NCBI RefSeq assembly: GCF_040096285.1
Contig: NZ_JBBMEY010000003.1
Coordinates: 1 to 64,000 of the forward strand
Source of the DNA: Ruminococcoides intestinihominis
GTDB lineage: Bacteria; Bacillota; Clostridia; Oscillospirales; Acutalibacteraceae
DNA length: 64,000 nucleotides
Direction of reading: 5' to 3'
Shown here: in pieces, positions 19,701 through 28,048 of the stretch
How positions within the stretch are numbered: position 1 is the stretch's first letter
Layout: every line of letters starts with the position of its first letter
Program-made: the position numbers and the translations under genes
The notes under the pieces: generated by a model
What the model was told of the DNA's origin: nothing
Databases searched by the model: none
Seen by the model: only the letters and a program-made list of their open reading frames with translations

Positions 19701-20581
19701 CTTCTATCGTCAAAGAATAGATTTGATAGATGAGTCATAGCAGATTCAATTGTTGGAGGTTCAGATGGTCTTAGCTTTTTGTAAACTTCAATCAGACCTT
19801 CTGCAGCGTTAGTAGTAGTATCCTTTTCGATAGTAGCTTTCATCATATCGTTCATATCGAAGATATCAATAATTTCGCTATCCTTACCGATTACAGTAAG
19901 GTCAACATCTTCAAGGTTCCACTTTTCACCGTTCATTTCCTTTTCTTCTCTGTCTTTTAGCAAAGCTTCAAGACCGATTAATGAACGGATAAATACTGTT
20001 ACAGGAATCTTTCTGTTCTTATCAATACGAACATAGAAAACATCGTTAATGTCGTTTTCGTATTCTAGCCAAGCACCACGGTTAGGAATAACAGTTGAGG
20101 AATATAGTTCCTTACCTGTCTTATCACGGTCCATCTTGTAGTAAACACCAGGGCTTCTAACAAGCTGAGAAACAATAACTCTTTCTGCACCGTTGATAAC
20201 GAATGTACCACTGTCTGTCATAAGAGGGAAATCACCCATGAATACATTAGATTCCTTGATTTCGCCTGTTTCCTTATTTAACAGTCTTGCAGTAACCCTA
20301 AGGGCTGCTGAATATGTGGCATCTCTTTCTTTACATTCAATAACTGAATAATTTGGCTTATCAACATCCAGCTCATAATCCATAAAGTCAAGAACAAGGT
20401 TGCCTGTGTAATCAGTAATACCTGATACATCTTTAAAGACTTCCCTTAGTCCTTCTTCAAGGAACCACTGGTAAGACTTCCTCTGAATATCAAGAAGATG
20501 AGGCATCTGGATAACTTCATCAATCTTACCAAAGGACATTCTTTCGTTTCTGCCAAGCTTAACTGGTTTGACATCTACCAC
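16772..20581 (-). CDS. rpoB: RNA polymerase subunit beta
   Basis: A 1269-aa subunit starting with GTG behind AAAAGGAG. The rifampicin pocket reads LSQFMDQNNPL...THKRRLSALGPGG, with all common resistance positions in the sensitive form. The C-terminal domain ends in an acidic extension (about 60 residues rich in D/E). Unusually for Firmicutes, rplKAJL is not upstream; a CLC-type exporter gene precedes it instead. Expressed from a perfect promoter with a folded leader. Confidence 0.98.
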   Translation of the reverse strand: MVDVKPVKLGRNERMSFGKIDEVIQMPHLLDIQRKSYQWFLEEGLREVFKDVSGITDYTGNLVLDFMDYELDVDKPNYSVIECKERDATYSAALRVTARLLNKETGEIKESNVFMGDFPLMTDSGTFVINGAERVIVSQLVRSPGVYYKMDRDKTGKELYSSTVIPNRGAWLEYENDINDVFYVRIDKNRKIPVTVFIRSLIGLEALLKDREEKEMNGEKWNLEDVDLTVIGKDSEIIDIFDMNDMMKATIEKDTTTNAAEGLIEVYKKLRPSEPPTIESAMTHLSNLFFDDRRYDMSRVGRYKYNKKLGIAHRLEGYKLASPIANPRTGEVMALADEVITREKAFEIENAGVTLAYVKSDDDIPVKVISNGMVDINVYVDFNAEEECGINEKVRASVLFPILEECETEEELKDALIDNKAELIPNYITIDDIFATINYMNSLAQGIGVTDDIDHLANRRIRCVGELLQNQFRIGFSRLERVIRERMTLQAQDPEALSPNTLINIRPVTAAIKEFFGSSPLSQFMDQNNPLAELTHKRRLSALGPGGLSRDRASFEVRDVHYTHYGRMCPIETPEGPNIGLISYLATFAKINEYGFIEAPYRKIDKETGIVTDEVVYMTADVEDGFKVAQANEPLDENGRFVNKKVVGRCREEFVELAPEEFDFMDISPKMVVSVATSLIPFLENDDANRALMGANMQRQAVPLLVTESPIVGTGMEYKAGVDSGNCILAEEDGIVLSVSADKICVQYDSGRIQNFDVIKFLRSNQSTCINQIPVVDRGQRIVKGEVLADGPATDNGELALGKNALIGFMTWEGYNYEDAVLINEKIVREDMYTSIHIEEHETEARDTKLGPEEITRDIPNVGEDMLKDLDENGIIHIGAEVRSGDILVGKVTPKGETELTAEERLLRAIFGEKAREVRDTSLRVPHGETGIVVDVKVFTREESASELQPGVNKVVRVYLAQKRKLSVGDKMAGRHGNKGVVSRILPQEDMPFLPDGTPLDIVLNPLGVPSRMNIGQVLEVHLGYAAKALGWKIMTPVFDGAHEQDIFQCLKDAGYSEDGKTWLVDGRTGERFDNPVTVGYMYYLKLHHLVDDKIHARSTGPYSLVTQQPLGGKAQFGGQRFGEMEVWALEAYGAAYTLQEILTVKSDDVVGRVKTYESIVKGQNIPTPGIPESFKVLIKELQSLALDVKVLDEDKNEIDLKQHFDDDIPEVANNEETLEEDNVMTSEGMEGFVLDEDSDGEGNMFDENSIVEDNDDMLNFDDFGSDEL

Positions 20582-20740
20582 TTTAGTTCACTCCTTTTGT
20601 ATATTTGCACTACTTTTATATAACTTTATTACTGAGAGTCGCTTTAAATATTACCACTTGACAAGTAAAAAAACTTGTGGTAATATTCACCCATAAGAAA
20701 GGCATACTAGCGATACTATCTCATAATATTATGCCGTACT
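20582..20740 (-). promoter_or_regulatory. Folded 5' leader of rpoBC
   Basis: Downstream of the promoter on the minus strand there are two stems. One pairs GGCATA with TATGCC (about 20700-20734). A stronger one pairs AATATTACCAC with GTGGTAATATT (20647-20687), with ACTT/AAGT inside. No open reading frame or known riboswitch is recognised. It may bind a regulator or pause polymerase. Confidence 0.5.
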
Positions 20741-20769
20741 ATTATACACAAGAAGTTTTTGAATGTCAA
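20741..20769 (-). promoter_or_regulatory. Perfect consensus promoter of rpoBC
   Basis: Minus-strand TTGACA (20764-20769), a 17-bp spacer and TATAAT (20741-20746). It follows the terminator of the upstream gene. Confidence 0.88.
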
Positions 20770-20818
20770 GAGATTTTTGCAAAAAATGCGAAAATCTTTA
20801 TTTTTTTAGAAAAAATAT

Positions 20819-20849
20819 GACCTTTGGGCTATTTTCAAGCTCAAAGGTC
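20819..20849 (-). terminator. Terminator of the CLC-F gene
   Basis: GACCTTTG...CAAAGGTC with inner GCT/AGC pairing and T-rich flanks on both strands, between the exporter gene and the rpoBC promoter. Confidence 0.8.
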
Positions 20850-20936
20850 TTTTTTGTTGTACTGCTGTAAGGGTAACTAAACACCCGTTACAGTTGTTAG
20901 TTTTAATTAATTTAATTTTACAATAATTTTTACTGT

Positions 20937-22157
20937 TTATTCTTCAAAACCAAAAAGTGCTTTCTGTTGAGAGGAATAAATTGAAAGGTTACCATTTACT
21001 ATATATGCAATTATACAAACTATTGCTATAGGCAAAACATTGGCTACACCAAAAACCTCTACTCCTAAAAGTATAGGTGCAATTAAAGTATTTGTTGCAC
21101 TGCCAAATACTGCAACATATCCAATAGCACCACACACAATTGGGGAAACACCAAATAAATTACCCAGCACAACTCCAAGTGTTGCACCTATTGAAAATAA
21201 AGGTGTAACCTCACCACCTTGGAAACCTATAGCCAAGGTTACAATAGTCAGCAGTAGCTTTATAATAAAATCATAGTAATGAACTTCCCCACCACTAAAT
21301 GAGGCTGAAATCAGATTTGTACCAAGACCACTATATCTGCCATTATGGAAGAAAATTAAAATTATAGCAAGTGGAATAGAAACCACAGCTATTCTCACAT
21401 ATGGATTCTTAATTTTATTTTTCATAAAGTCCTTTGATTTTTGCAATAGATATGAAAACAATCTACCTACTAAACCAAAAGCAATACCCATTATAACTAG
21501 GAAAATTATCACCTTGTAATCTGTAAAATCAAGGGTATCTGTAACATTAACTGAAAATTTCTCTAGTCCTAAGGTATGAGAAGTTATACAAGCAACTATT
21601 GATGCAATAAAAGCCGGTAGTAATGCTTCATACTCCAAATATCCGGCTACAATAACCTCCAGTGCAAAGAAAACTGCACCTAATGGTGTTTGAAACAATC
21701 CACCAAAACCTGCTGACATACCGGTAATAAGTAACACTCTCTCATTATTAGAAAAGTGAAACTTTCTACCTATTCTATGGGATAGGGTTGCACCAATCTG
21801 TACTGCAACACCTTCCCTACCGGCACTACCACCAAACAAATGTGTAATCCAAGTACCTATCATTACAAGTGGCACTAGTGGTAAGGGTATTGAATTTCTC
21901 TTACTTTGACCTGTTTCAAAAACAAGTGACATACCCTTTAAGCTAACTGCACTAAACTTATTGTACATCCAAGTAATTAATAATCCGGCTAAAGGCAAAA
22001 ACGGTAGTAAAAATAAATAATAGTCTGTTCTAAAATCAGTAATAGCTATTAACACTCTACCAAACAAAGTATCAATTGCACCAACCAAAACACCTATCAC
22101 CACACCAAAAGCTATGTACTTTAGCACAGTAAATGACTTTTTCTTAAAATTCTCCAC
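20937..22157 (-). CDS. CLC-family fluoride exporter (CLC-F type)
   Basis: A 406-aa membrane protein with about ten or more hydrophobic segments. It has GREGVAVQ (113-120, gating glutamate at 115), MSAGFGGLFQTPLGAVFFAL and a GFQGGEVTPLFSIGA segment, all typical CLC helices. The call as fluoride/proton exporter rather than chloride channel rests mainly on the fluoride riboswitch in front of it, and the GREGxAVQ form also fits that clade. The start is GTG behind AAGGAGG. Single-gene unit with its own promoter and terminator. Confidence 0.88.
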   Translation of the reverse strand: MENFKKKSFTVLKYIAFGVVIGVLVGAIDTLFGRVLIAITDFRTDYYLFLLPFLPLAGLLITWMYNKFSAVSLKGMSLVFETGQSKRNSIPLPLVPLVMIGTWITHLFGGSAGREGVAVQIGATLSHRIGRKFHFSNNERVLLITGMSAGFGGLFQTPLGAVFFALEVIVAGYLEYEALLPAFIASIVACITSHTLGLEKFSVNVTDTLDFTDYKVIIFLVIMGIAFGLVGRLFSYLLQKSKDFMKNKIKNPYVRIAVVSIPLAIILIFFHNGRYSGLGTNLISASFSGGEVHYYDFIIKLLLTIVTLAIGFQGGEVTPLFSIGATLGVVLGNLFGVSPIVCGAIGYVAVFGSATNTLIAPILLGVEVFGVANVLPIAIVCIIAYIVNGNLSIYSSQQKALFGFEE

Positions 22158-22174
22158 AAAATTCCTCCTTACAC

Positions 22175-22268
22175 GAAAAAAAGCTGATAACCCTGCAAAA
22201 TGCAGAAGTCATCAGCTTAAAAAGCAGTTTAAGTAATAATACTAAGGGAGACATTCATTCCCTAAGGG
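22175..22268 (-). ncRNA. Fluoride riboswitch (crcB motif) with overlapping terminator
   Basis: Read on the minus strand, a short P1 (AGGGA...TCCCT) encloses an ATGAATG loop. A linker leads to AAACTGCT and then AGCTGATGACTTCTGC, the conserved crcB core. The 3' part of the aptamer is also the 5' arm of a terminator: GCTGATgACttCTGC pairs with GCAGggTtATCAGC, followed by seven Ts. Fluoride binding would be expected to block this hairpin and switch on the exporter gene. Confidence 0.88.
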
Positions 22269-22270
22269 TT

Positions 22271-22299
22271 ATTATATTATCTTTCAGTAATCTTGTCAA
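22271..22299 (-). promoter_or_regulatory. Perfect consensus promoter of the fluoride-controlled gene
   Basis: Minus-strand TTGACA (22294-22299), a 17-bp spacer and TATAAT (22271-22276). The predicted start lies at the base of the riboswitch P1 stem. Confidence 0.85.
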
Positions 22300-22302
22300 G
22301 AT

Positions 22303-23007
22303 TTATAGACAACTATCTACAAATGCCCTAAAAATCATTCTGCTGTACTTGTCGGTAGTGTAAGAAAATTCAGGATGCCATTGAACTGCCCATACAAACT
22401 TTTTACTAGGCATATACACACTTTCAACCAAATTATCAGTAGCATATGCCATAGGCTCTAAGTTACCGGCAAGTTTCTTTACTCCTTGATGATGATAACT
22501 ATTTACCGGTAGGTTATGGGTTTTCAAAAGATTTTGTAACGGAGAACCTTTAACTAAATTTACAATGTGACTGGATTTTCCATATGGTGGCTTTTGTTTG
22601 TGGAAAACTTTTGTTTTTGTTTCAGCTATTAAGTCCTGATAAATTGTACCACCTAAATAAGCATTAAAGAACTGAATACCTCTACAAATGCCTAAAGCTG
22701 ATTTATCATTTTCCAAAACTATTTCAAATAGAATTTCCTCCATAGTATCTCTTTCTTTACACACTTCACCACATAAACTTGACTTTTCTTCCCTATACAA
22801 ACTAGGAGAAATATCTTGACCACCTGTAAACAGAAATCCATCACACATATTTATCAATGCATCTATATCAGCCTTATTACAGGTAAGTGGCAACATTATA
22901 GGGATACCACCACTTACCTCAATACCTTTCATATATCCCGGTACTAGCCAATAACTCTCCCTTTGAATATCAACCAGTGGTGTTACACCTATTATAGGTT
23001 TCTTCAT
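22303..23007 (-). CDS. Class I glutamine amidotransferase-like hydrolase (peptidase C26, PuuD-like)
   Basis: A 234-aa cytosolic protein. The catalytic cysteine is in ALGICRGIQ, and the His/Glu pair is in VQWHPEF. An FLFTGGQDISPSLY segment is typical of gamma-glutamyl-GABA/peptide hydrolases of the C26 family. The exact gamma-glutamyl substrate is unknown. The start is ATG with AGGAGAG upstream. It stands alone between the sortase operon terminator and the fluoride unit, and has no strong terminator of its own that I could find. Confidence 0.87.
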   Translation of the reverse strand: MKKPIIGVTPLVDIQRESYWLVPGYMKGIEVSGGIPIMLPLTCNKADIDALINMCDGFLFTGGQDISPSLYREEKSSLCGEVCKERDTMEEILFEIVLENDKSALGICRGIQFFNAYLGGTIYQDLIAETKTKVFHKQKPPYGKSSHIVNLVKGSPLQNLLKTHNLPVNSYHHQGVKKLAGNLEPMAYATDNLVESVYMPSKKFVWAVQWHPEFSYTTDKYSRMIFRAFVDSCL

Positions 23008-23027
23008 AAAAATCTCTCCTTACACAA

Positions 23028-23058
23028 AAAGAGACTTTCCATTATGGAAAGCCTCTTT
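23028..23058 (-). terminator. Terminator of the iscS-thiI-sortase operon
   Basis: AAAGAGaCTTTCC-attat-GGAAAGcCTCTTT with a T-run on the minus strand. Confidence 0.87.
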
Positions 23059-23061
23059 GCT

Positions 23062-23478
23062 TTATTCACTATATATTCTGTTTAGGTAGTTAAACATATT
23101 TTCATTTAACATATTTTCGATTTCTTTCGGATTATCGGGAATACAAATTATCGTTTGTTTTCCTGACCTTAAAATATATCCGTCAAAATCTCCAACTTCA
23201 TTCTTTAGCCTTTTAGGAATGATATTTGTTGACGAATTTGCAAGTGCTTTAGACAGTACATTGGAAATTGCTCTAACATCATTATCCCTTAGCCCACCAA
23301 CAACAACGATTAGATTCACACAATTTAGTGCATCTGTAAGTTGCATACCTAAACTGTCAGGTGTAGTAGAAGCAGTAACAGAATTAAGCTGATAAATAGT
23401 ATTAGCAAAAAGTTCTTTTATCTTCTTTTCACACAATGCAGTTTTCTTTGCAAGATAAAAAATTAAATCGCATTTCAT
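23062..23478 (-). CDS. MoCF/CinA-N-terminal-like small protein
   Basis: A 138-aa protein from the ATG at 23478; a TTG at 23487 overlapping the sortase stop is an alternative. The LIVVVGGLRDNDVRAISNVL segment resembles the GGLGPTxDD loop of molybdopterin-binding/CinA N-terminal domains. GYILRSGKQTIICIPDNPKEI resembles the CinA strand ending in LPGPPxE. It is shorter than CinA and lacks its C-terminal deamidase domain. Function is unknown. Last gene of the operon. Confidence 0.5.
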   Translation of the reverse strand: MKCDLIFYLAKKTALCEKKIKELFANTIYQLNSVTASTTPDSLGMQLTDALNCVNLIVVVGGLRDNDVRAISNVLSKALANSSTNIIPKRLKNEVGDFDGYILRSGKQTIICIPDNPKEIENMLNENMFNYLNRIYSE

Positions 23479-23483
23479 AGTTA

Positions 23484-25619
23484 TCAATCCTCTTCTATTT
23501 CATCTGTTGCCGGTTCAGTAGTATGTGTTGTAATTGGTACAGTTGTTTTAGGTACTGTAGTTGGCTTTGGCTTTGGCTTTGTTGGTTTTGGTGTAATTGG
23601 CTTTGGTTTATGCTGAGGTATTCTTACCTTTGCATAAATCGGCTTAATTACAAGGTTACTGTTTACACGGTTAAATCTACTGCTCCACCTTACAAATTTA
23701 TATCTATAATACTTTGTAGATGCTTTTGATGGTGCTTTTGGTGCAGAGGCACTATGACCTTTCTCCACTCTTTGTAGCTTAATAGTTCTACCTTTTGCAT
23801 TTACAAATTTAACTGTATAGTAAATCTTTCTTGGTCTTGTAGTACTTGGTTTAGTAGCTTTTGTGGTAGATGTTTTTGTAGTAGGTTTAGTTGTAGATGT
23901 TGAAGAAGTTTTCTTTGTGCTAGAACTTGGTTTCTTAGTTGTAGTAGAAGTTCTATCAATAACATACTTACCACCTGTTAACTTTTGATTACCCCTTAGG
24001 TTACCCTTACCGTCATACCAATCAATATTACCTTTCTTTAGTTCTGTTCTAAAGGAAGTTAGCTTTGGCTGAGTCCCACCAAAACGATAATAATAACTTG
24101 ATGGGAAATAAGGATTTTTGTTCTTTACTGCTGAAGAAACATTTACCTTTTCACTTTCACCTTTTCTAACCTTCCTACCTACAACAACAGTTCTGTAATT
24201 TTCGTGAACTTCATAGGAACAAGTTGAAAGGGTAACAAGTGTATCATTTTCGTTTATATCAACATTTGTATCTATAAGTGATCTAGCCTTTATGTTATAC
24301 ACATAGTTCATAAATTCTGCATCACTTGTAAAGTCACCTTGTAGATAGTTAAAGAAGTCTTTTTCGTTCTTATCGCCGGTAGTTTTGTAAACAGAAATAA
24401 TCTTATAAACTTCATCACCATCATCAGGAGTTGTAACTGTAAAGGTAGGACTTTTCTTGTAGAAATTCATATCAATAGAGGTTTTGCCGTACTTCAATAG
24501 GTTGGCAAACATACTACCATCCATCATATGATGTCCATGCATAATAACATTCTTACTCTTTACACCTTGTTGACTTCTAAAGTCAATAAATATACTACCA
24601 TATTGAGAATAGTTCTTTTCATAGTTATTGTACAAATAATACTGACTATGTAAAGTGTCCTCTTTATGATATAGTACAGGATAATCAATATTTGTATGTG
24701 GTACATTTATCCATGCTACAATTTCACTGTTGATTTTTTGTAGCTTTTTAAAGTTTCTTACCTTTTCTTTTTCTGAAACTTTCTTTGTTGTGTCACCATC
24801 ATAATAGATAGACTGAATCTCTGACTGAATAGCAGTATTCTCAACTGACTTATAAACATTGTTATAAAGCAAGAACACACCTGCAACTACAAATGCCACA
24901 ACTGCAACATTCTGAATAGTCTTTCTGACTACTTCATTCTTGTTATCTACCTTTAGCGGAATGTGGTTCTTAATAAATTTATTAATACCACTGTCATAAT
25001 TCTTAACTATGTACTGTTGCTGTAGTTTTTTCTCAGCTAAGAACTTTTCACCTTTCAAAATAACTTCATCACTTACATTAACAAATGCAAAGAAGTCAAT
25101 TTTATCGGTACTAAAGCAGAAATAATCCACATCAAGATAAACAGGAATTTTCTTTTTGTTATAGGTTTTACCTTTTAAATATTTCCAATAATTATTTACA
25201 TAGCTTAAAGCAGTTTTTGCTTTAGGTTTAAACTTTGCAAAGGCTATTTCTAACTTTGAAACATCCTTTTTCTTGAGAAGTTCTTTGTCCTTTTCAGAAA
25301 TATCAAAGTGCTTACCTTGTACCTTTTTTTTCTCAGGAAGGCCCTCTTTATCTTTGTTCAGTTGTTTCTCAAAATATGCAATAGTATCTGCATAAGTTGT
25401 TCTAAACTTTCTTTCTGTATCTGAAGAACCACAAGTGATGATTTCTGTTACATCACTATTTTTCTGCAACTCAAGAACAGCTTTCTTTAGAAATTTTGGA
25501 TTTAATTCATAAGTTTTATCCACACTTTCCAAGTCAGTTGGCACTTCTTTTAATACAGAAGTTTTTCTATTAACTTGTATATCTTCTTTTAGAAGCAGAA
25601 GTATCTTCATTTTCCTCAT
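23484..25619 (-). CDS. Class B sortase with long cytosolic N-domain and extracellular tail
   Basis: A 711-aa protein (or 708 from the ATG at 25610, better spaced from AAGGA). An N-terminal lysine-rich, probably cytosolic part (1-235) is followed by one membrane span (about 236-253). The sortase B core (about 295-485) has GHHMMDGSMF (His363), STCSYE (Cys467) and YRTVVVGR (Arg476). Then come a Ser/Thr/Lys-rich linker (555-597), a Listeria-Bacteroides/InlB-type repeat (about 600-662) and a Pro/Lys/Thr tail. Ordinary sortase B is about 230-250 aa, so both ends are added. It sits in the iscS-thiI operon, an unusual place for a surface enzyme. Confidence 0.88.
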   Translation of the reverse strand: MRKMKILLLLKEDIQVNRKTSVLKEVPTDLESVDKTYELNPKFLKKAVLELQKNSDVTEIITCGSSDTERKFRTTYADTIAYFEKQLNKDKEGLPEKKKVQGKHFDISEKDKELLKKKDVSKLEIAFAKFKPKAKTALSYVNNYWKYLKGKTYNKKKIPVYLDVDYFCFSTDKIDFFAFVNVSDEVILKGEKFLAEKKLQQQYIVKNYDSGINKFIKNHIPLKVDNKNEVVRKTIQNVAVVAFVVAGVFLLYNNVYKSVENTAIQSEIQSIYYDGDTTKKVSEKEKVRNFKKLQKINSEIVAWINVPHTNIDYPVLYHKEDTLHSQYYLYNNYEKNYSQYGSIFIDFRSQQGVKSKNVIMHGHHMMDGSMFANLLKYGKTSIDMNFYKKSPTFTVTTPDDGDEVYKIISVYKTTGDKNEKDFFNYLQGDFTSDAEFMNYVYNIKARSLIDTNVDINENDTLVTLSTCSYEVHENYRTVVVGRKVRKGESEKVNVSSAVKNKNPYFPSSYYYRFGGTQPKLTSFRTELKKGNIDWYDGKGNLRGNQKLTGGKYVIDRTSTTTKKPSSSTKKTSSTSTTKPTTKTSTTKATKPSTTRPRKIYYTVKFVNAKGRTIKLQRVEKGHSASAPKAPSKASTKYYRYKFVRWSSRFNRVNSNLVIKPIYAKVRIPQHKPKPITPKPTKPKPKPTTVPKTTVPITTHTTEPATDEIEED

Positions 25620-25621
25620 CC

Positions 25622-26794
25622 TTATGGATTAATGTGAGTAACTTTTAGGCTATTTAATGATGTTTCGATTAATTCATCAAAATTAGCTTTTTCTTGTGCA
25701 TCCTTAACTCTCTTTAGTACAGGCTTTGTACGAGGATGCTTTGGTGTAAATACTGTACAACAGTCTTCATATGGTTCAATTGATGTTTCAAATGTATCAA
25801 TTTTTCTGGAAATTTGGATAATTTCTTCCTTGTCCATACCGATTAATGGTCTGAATACAACCATATCTGTTGCTTCATCAGTAGTAACAATTGCTTGCAT
25901 TGTTTGGGAAGCTACCTGACCTAAACTTTCACCTGTAATTAGGCAACTGCTCTTAGTATCCTTTGCAATTCGTTCGGACATTTGCATCATAAGTCTTCTC
26001 ATAATAATTGTGAAAAGTTCTTCCGGACAATTGTTCTTGATTCTTTCCTGAATTTCTGTAAACGGTACTGTGTACATTGTGATTTCACCGGCATAGGCAG
26101 AAACTTTCTTTAGTAATCTAACTACCTTATCCTCTGCTCTCTGTGAAGTATATGGAGGTGAAGCAAAATGTACTGCGTTTAGCCTTAGACCTCTCTTTGC
26201 CATCATCCAAGCAGCTACAGGTGAATCAATACCACCACTGATTAGGATTGTACCGTTACCACTTGTGCCAACAGGTACACCACCTGCACCCTTAACAACA
26301 CCTGCATGAATATATGCACCAAAGTCACGAATTTCAACAGTAACTTGAACATCAGGGTTGTGTACATCAACTGTTAGGTGATTAAAGTGTTTTAGGATAA
26401 TTCCACCCATTTCACGAGAAATTTCAGGTGACTTTAGAGGGAACTTTTTGTCACTACGCTTAGCCTCAACCTTAAAAGTCTTGGCAGTATCTAGGTAATC
26501 AGCTAAGTACTCAACTGCAACCTTAGAAATACTTTCCATTGTCTTTTCTGCTACTGCTGCTCTATGGAAAGCAACAATACCAAACACCTTGCTGATTCTG
26601 TCACAAATGTCCTCAATATCAGCATCATCATAAACAGGTTCAACATAAATTGTTGATTGAGCTGAAATAACCTTACATTCATCTCCACCATCAAGTGCTG
26701 ATTTAATATTTTTAATCAGCTTACTTTCAAAGCTTTTTCTATTTAAACCTTTTAGGATAATTTCTCCAACTTTAATTAAAACAATTTCTTTCAT
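25622..26794 (-). CDS. thiI: tRNA 4-thiouridine sulfurtransferase ThiI
   Basis: 390 aa from the ATG at 26794; an in-frame TTG at 26806 is less likely. It has an N-terminal ferredoxin-like/THUMP region and a PP-loop ISGGIDSPVAAW (about 190). The C-terminal rhodanese domain of enteric ThiI is absent, as in other Firmicutes. It adenylates U8 of tRNA for thiolation. Directly downstream of iscS, which would supply the persulfide sulfur. Confidence 0.95.
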   Translation of the reverse strand: MKEIVLIKVGEIILKGLNRKSFESKLIKNIKSALDGGDECKVISAQSTIYVEPVYDDADIEDICDRISKVFGIVAFHRAAVAEKTMESISKVAVEYLADYLDTAKTFKVEAKRSDKKFPLKSPEISREMGGIILKHFNHLTVDVHNPDVQVTVEIRDFGAYIHAGVVKGAGGVPVGTSGNGTILISGGIDSPVAAWMMAKRGLRLNAVHFASPPYTSQRAEDKVVRLLKKVSAYAGEITMYTVPFTEIQERIKNNCPEELFTIIMRRLMMQMSERIAKDTKSSCLITGESLGQVASQTMQAIVTTDEATDMVVFRPLIGMDKEEIIQISRKIDTFETSIEPYEDCCTVFTPKHPRTKPVLKRVKDAQEKANFDELIETSLNSLKVTHINP

Positions 26795-26808
26795 ATTATC
26801 TCTCAACT

Positions 26809-27930
26809 TTATTTAAATTTTACCAGTTCTTTTAAACCGTTTTTTATACCCATTACTAAAGCATCAACATCTTCTTTAGTATTGCTTTCACAAAAGCTGA
26901 TTCTTAGTGCAGAGTTGATTCTATCGGCACTGTAACCATAAGCAGAAAGCACATGGCTAAGTTCACCTTTATGACAAGCAGAACCTGAGCTAATGCACAC
27001 ATCATACTTATCAGCAAGATATGTTAACATTGTCTGGCTCATAACACAATTTGTTGACACATTTATAACATATGGAAAGTCTGTACTGTTAACTGTTAAG
27101 CCATCAATATCACCTAACTGTTCCATACAGTAGGAATGTAATTCCTTAACTTTCTCATAATTTTTATGGACATTAAATTTTTCTACTGCATTTGCAAATG
27201 CACCAATCAAAGGCAAAGCCTCTGTACCGGGTCTCACTTTATTTTCTTGCATACCACCATAAGTATTTGGTACAAGTCGTGTACCTTTCTTCACATACAA
27301 AGCACCCACACCCTTAGGTCCATGTACTTTATGAGAAGAAACAGTAAGCAAATCACAACCGATTTTCTTTACCTTACAATTTAACTTACCATAACCTTGA
27401 ACAAAGTCAGTATGGAAAACAGCCTTAGAATTATTTTTCTTAATAATTGCAGGTATCTTTTCTGTAGGTGTTACAAGTCCTGTTTCATTATTAACTGTCA
27501 TAACAGACACAAGGATAGTATCCTTATCAATTTCCTTTTCTAAAGCAGAAAGTGGAATTACACCATTCTCAGGCTTAATATAAACAACATTAAAGCCTCT
27601 TTCTTCAAGGACTTTCATTGTTTCCAAAACTGATGGGTGTTCAATAGCTGTTGTGACAATTTTATTGCCATTTCTCTTTTTAGCATTTACAGTACCCATA
27701 ACTGCAAGGTTATTGGCTTCAGTACCACCGGAAGTAAAATAAATTTCCTTTGGTTCAGCACCAACAGACTTTGCAATAACTTCTCTTGCGTTATCAAGTA
27801 CAAGAGATGCATCATAGCCCATTTTATGCAATGAGCTTGGATTACCGTAATTTTTTGTCATAATGTCATAAGCAACTTTTGCTGAGTCCTGATAGACACA
27901 AGTAGTTGCACTGTTATCTAAATAATGCAT
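26809..27930 (-). CDS. iscS: Cysteine desulfurase (IscS/NifS family, ThiI partner)
   Basis: The ATG at 27930 (MHYLDNSATT) is six bases from GAGGA and preferred over the ATG two codons upstream; 373 aa. The PLP lysine is in SSHKVHGPKG, and the catalytic cysteine is in ISSGSACHKG. The short active-site loop is of the group II/NifZ-like kind. The 14-bp spacing to thiI indicates a dedicated sulfur donor for s4U (NifZ-like), though a general role cannot be excluded. First gene of the operon. Confidence 0.92.
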   Translation of the reverse strand: MHYLDNSATTCVYQDSAKVAYDIMTKNYGNPSSLHKMGYDASLVLDNAREVIAKSVGAEPKEIYFTSGGTEANNLAVMGTVNAKKRNGNKIVTTAIEHPSVLETMKVLEERGFNVVYIKPENGVIPLSALEKEIDKDTILVSVMTVNNETGLVTPTEKIPAIIKKNNSKAVFHTDFVQGYGKLNCKVKKIGCDLLTVSSHKVHGPKGVGALYVKKGTRLVPNTYGGMQENKVRPGTEALPLIGAFANAVEKFNVHKNYEKVKELHSYCMEQLGDIDGLTVNSTDFPYVINVSTNCVMSQTMLTYLADKYDVCISSGSACHKGELSHVLSAYGYSADRINSALRISFCESNTKEDVDALVMGIKNGLKELVKFK

Positions 27931-28048
27931 TTTCATTCCTCTTCATAGTTATACAAGGTTATTATACAACAAAAATTTAACAAATGAAATAGCAAAATAA
28001 AATTTCATAACATTACATTTACCGGACAAAATAAATTTAGGTGATAAT

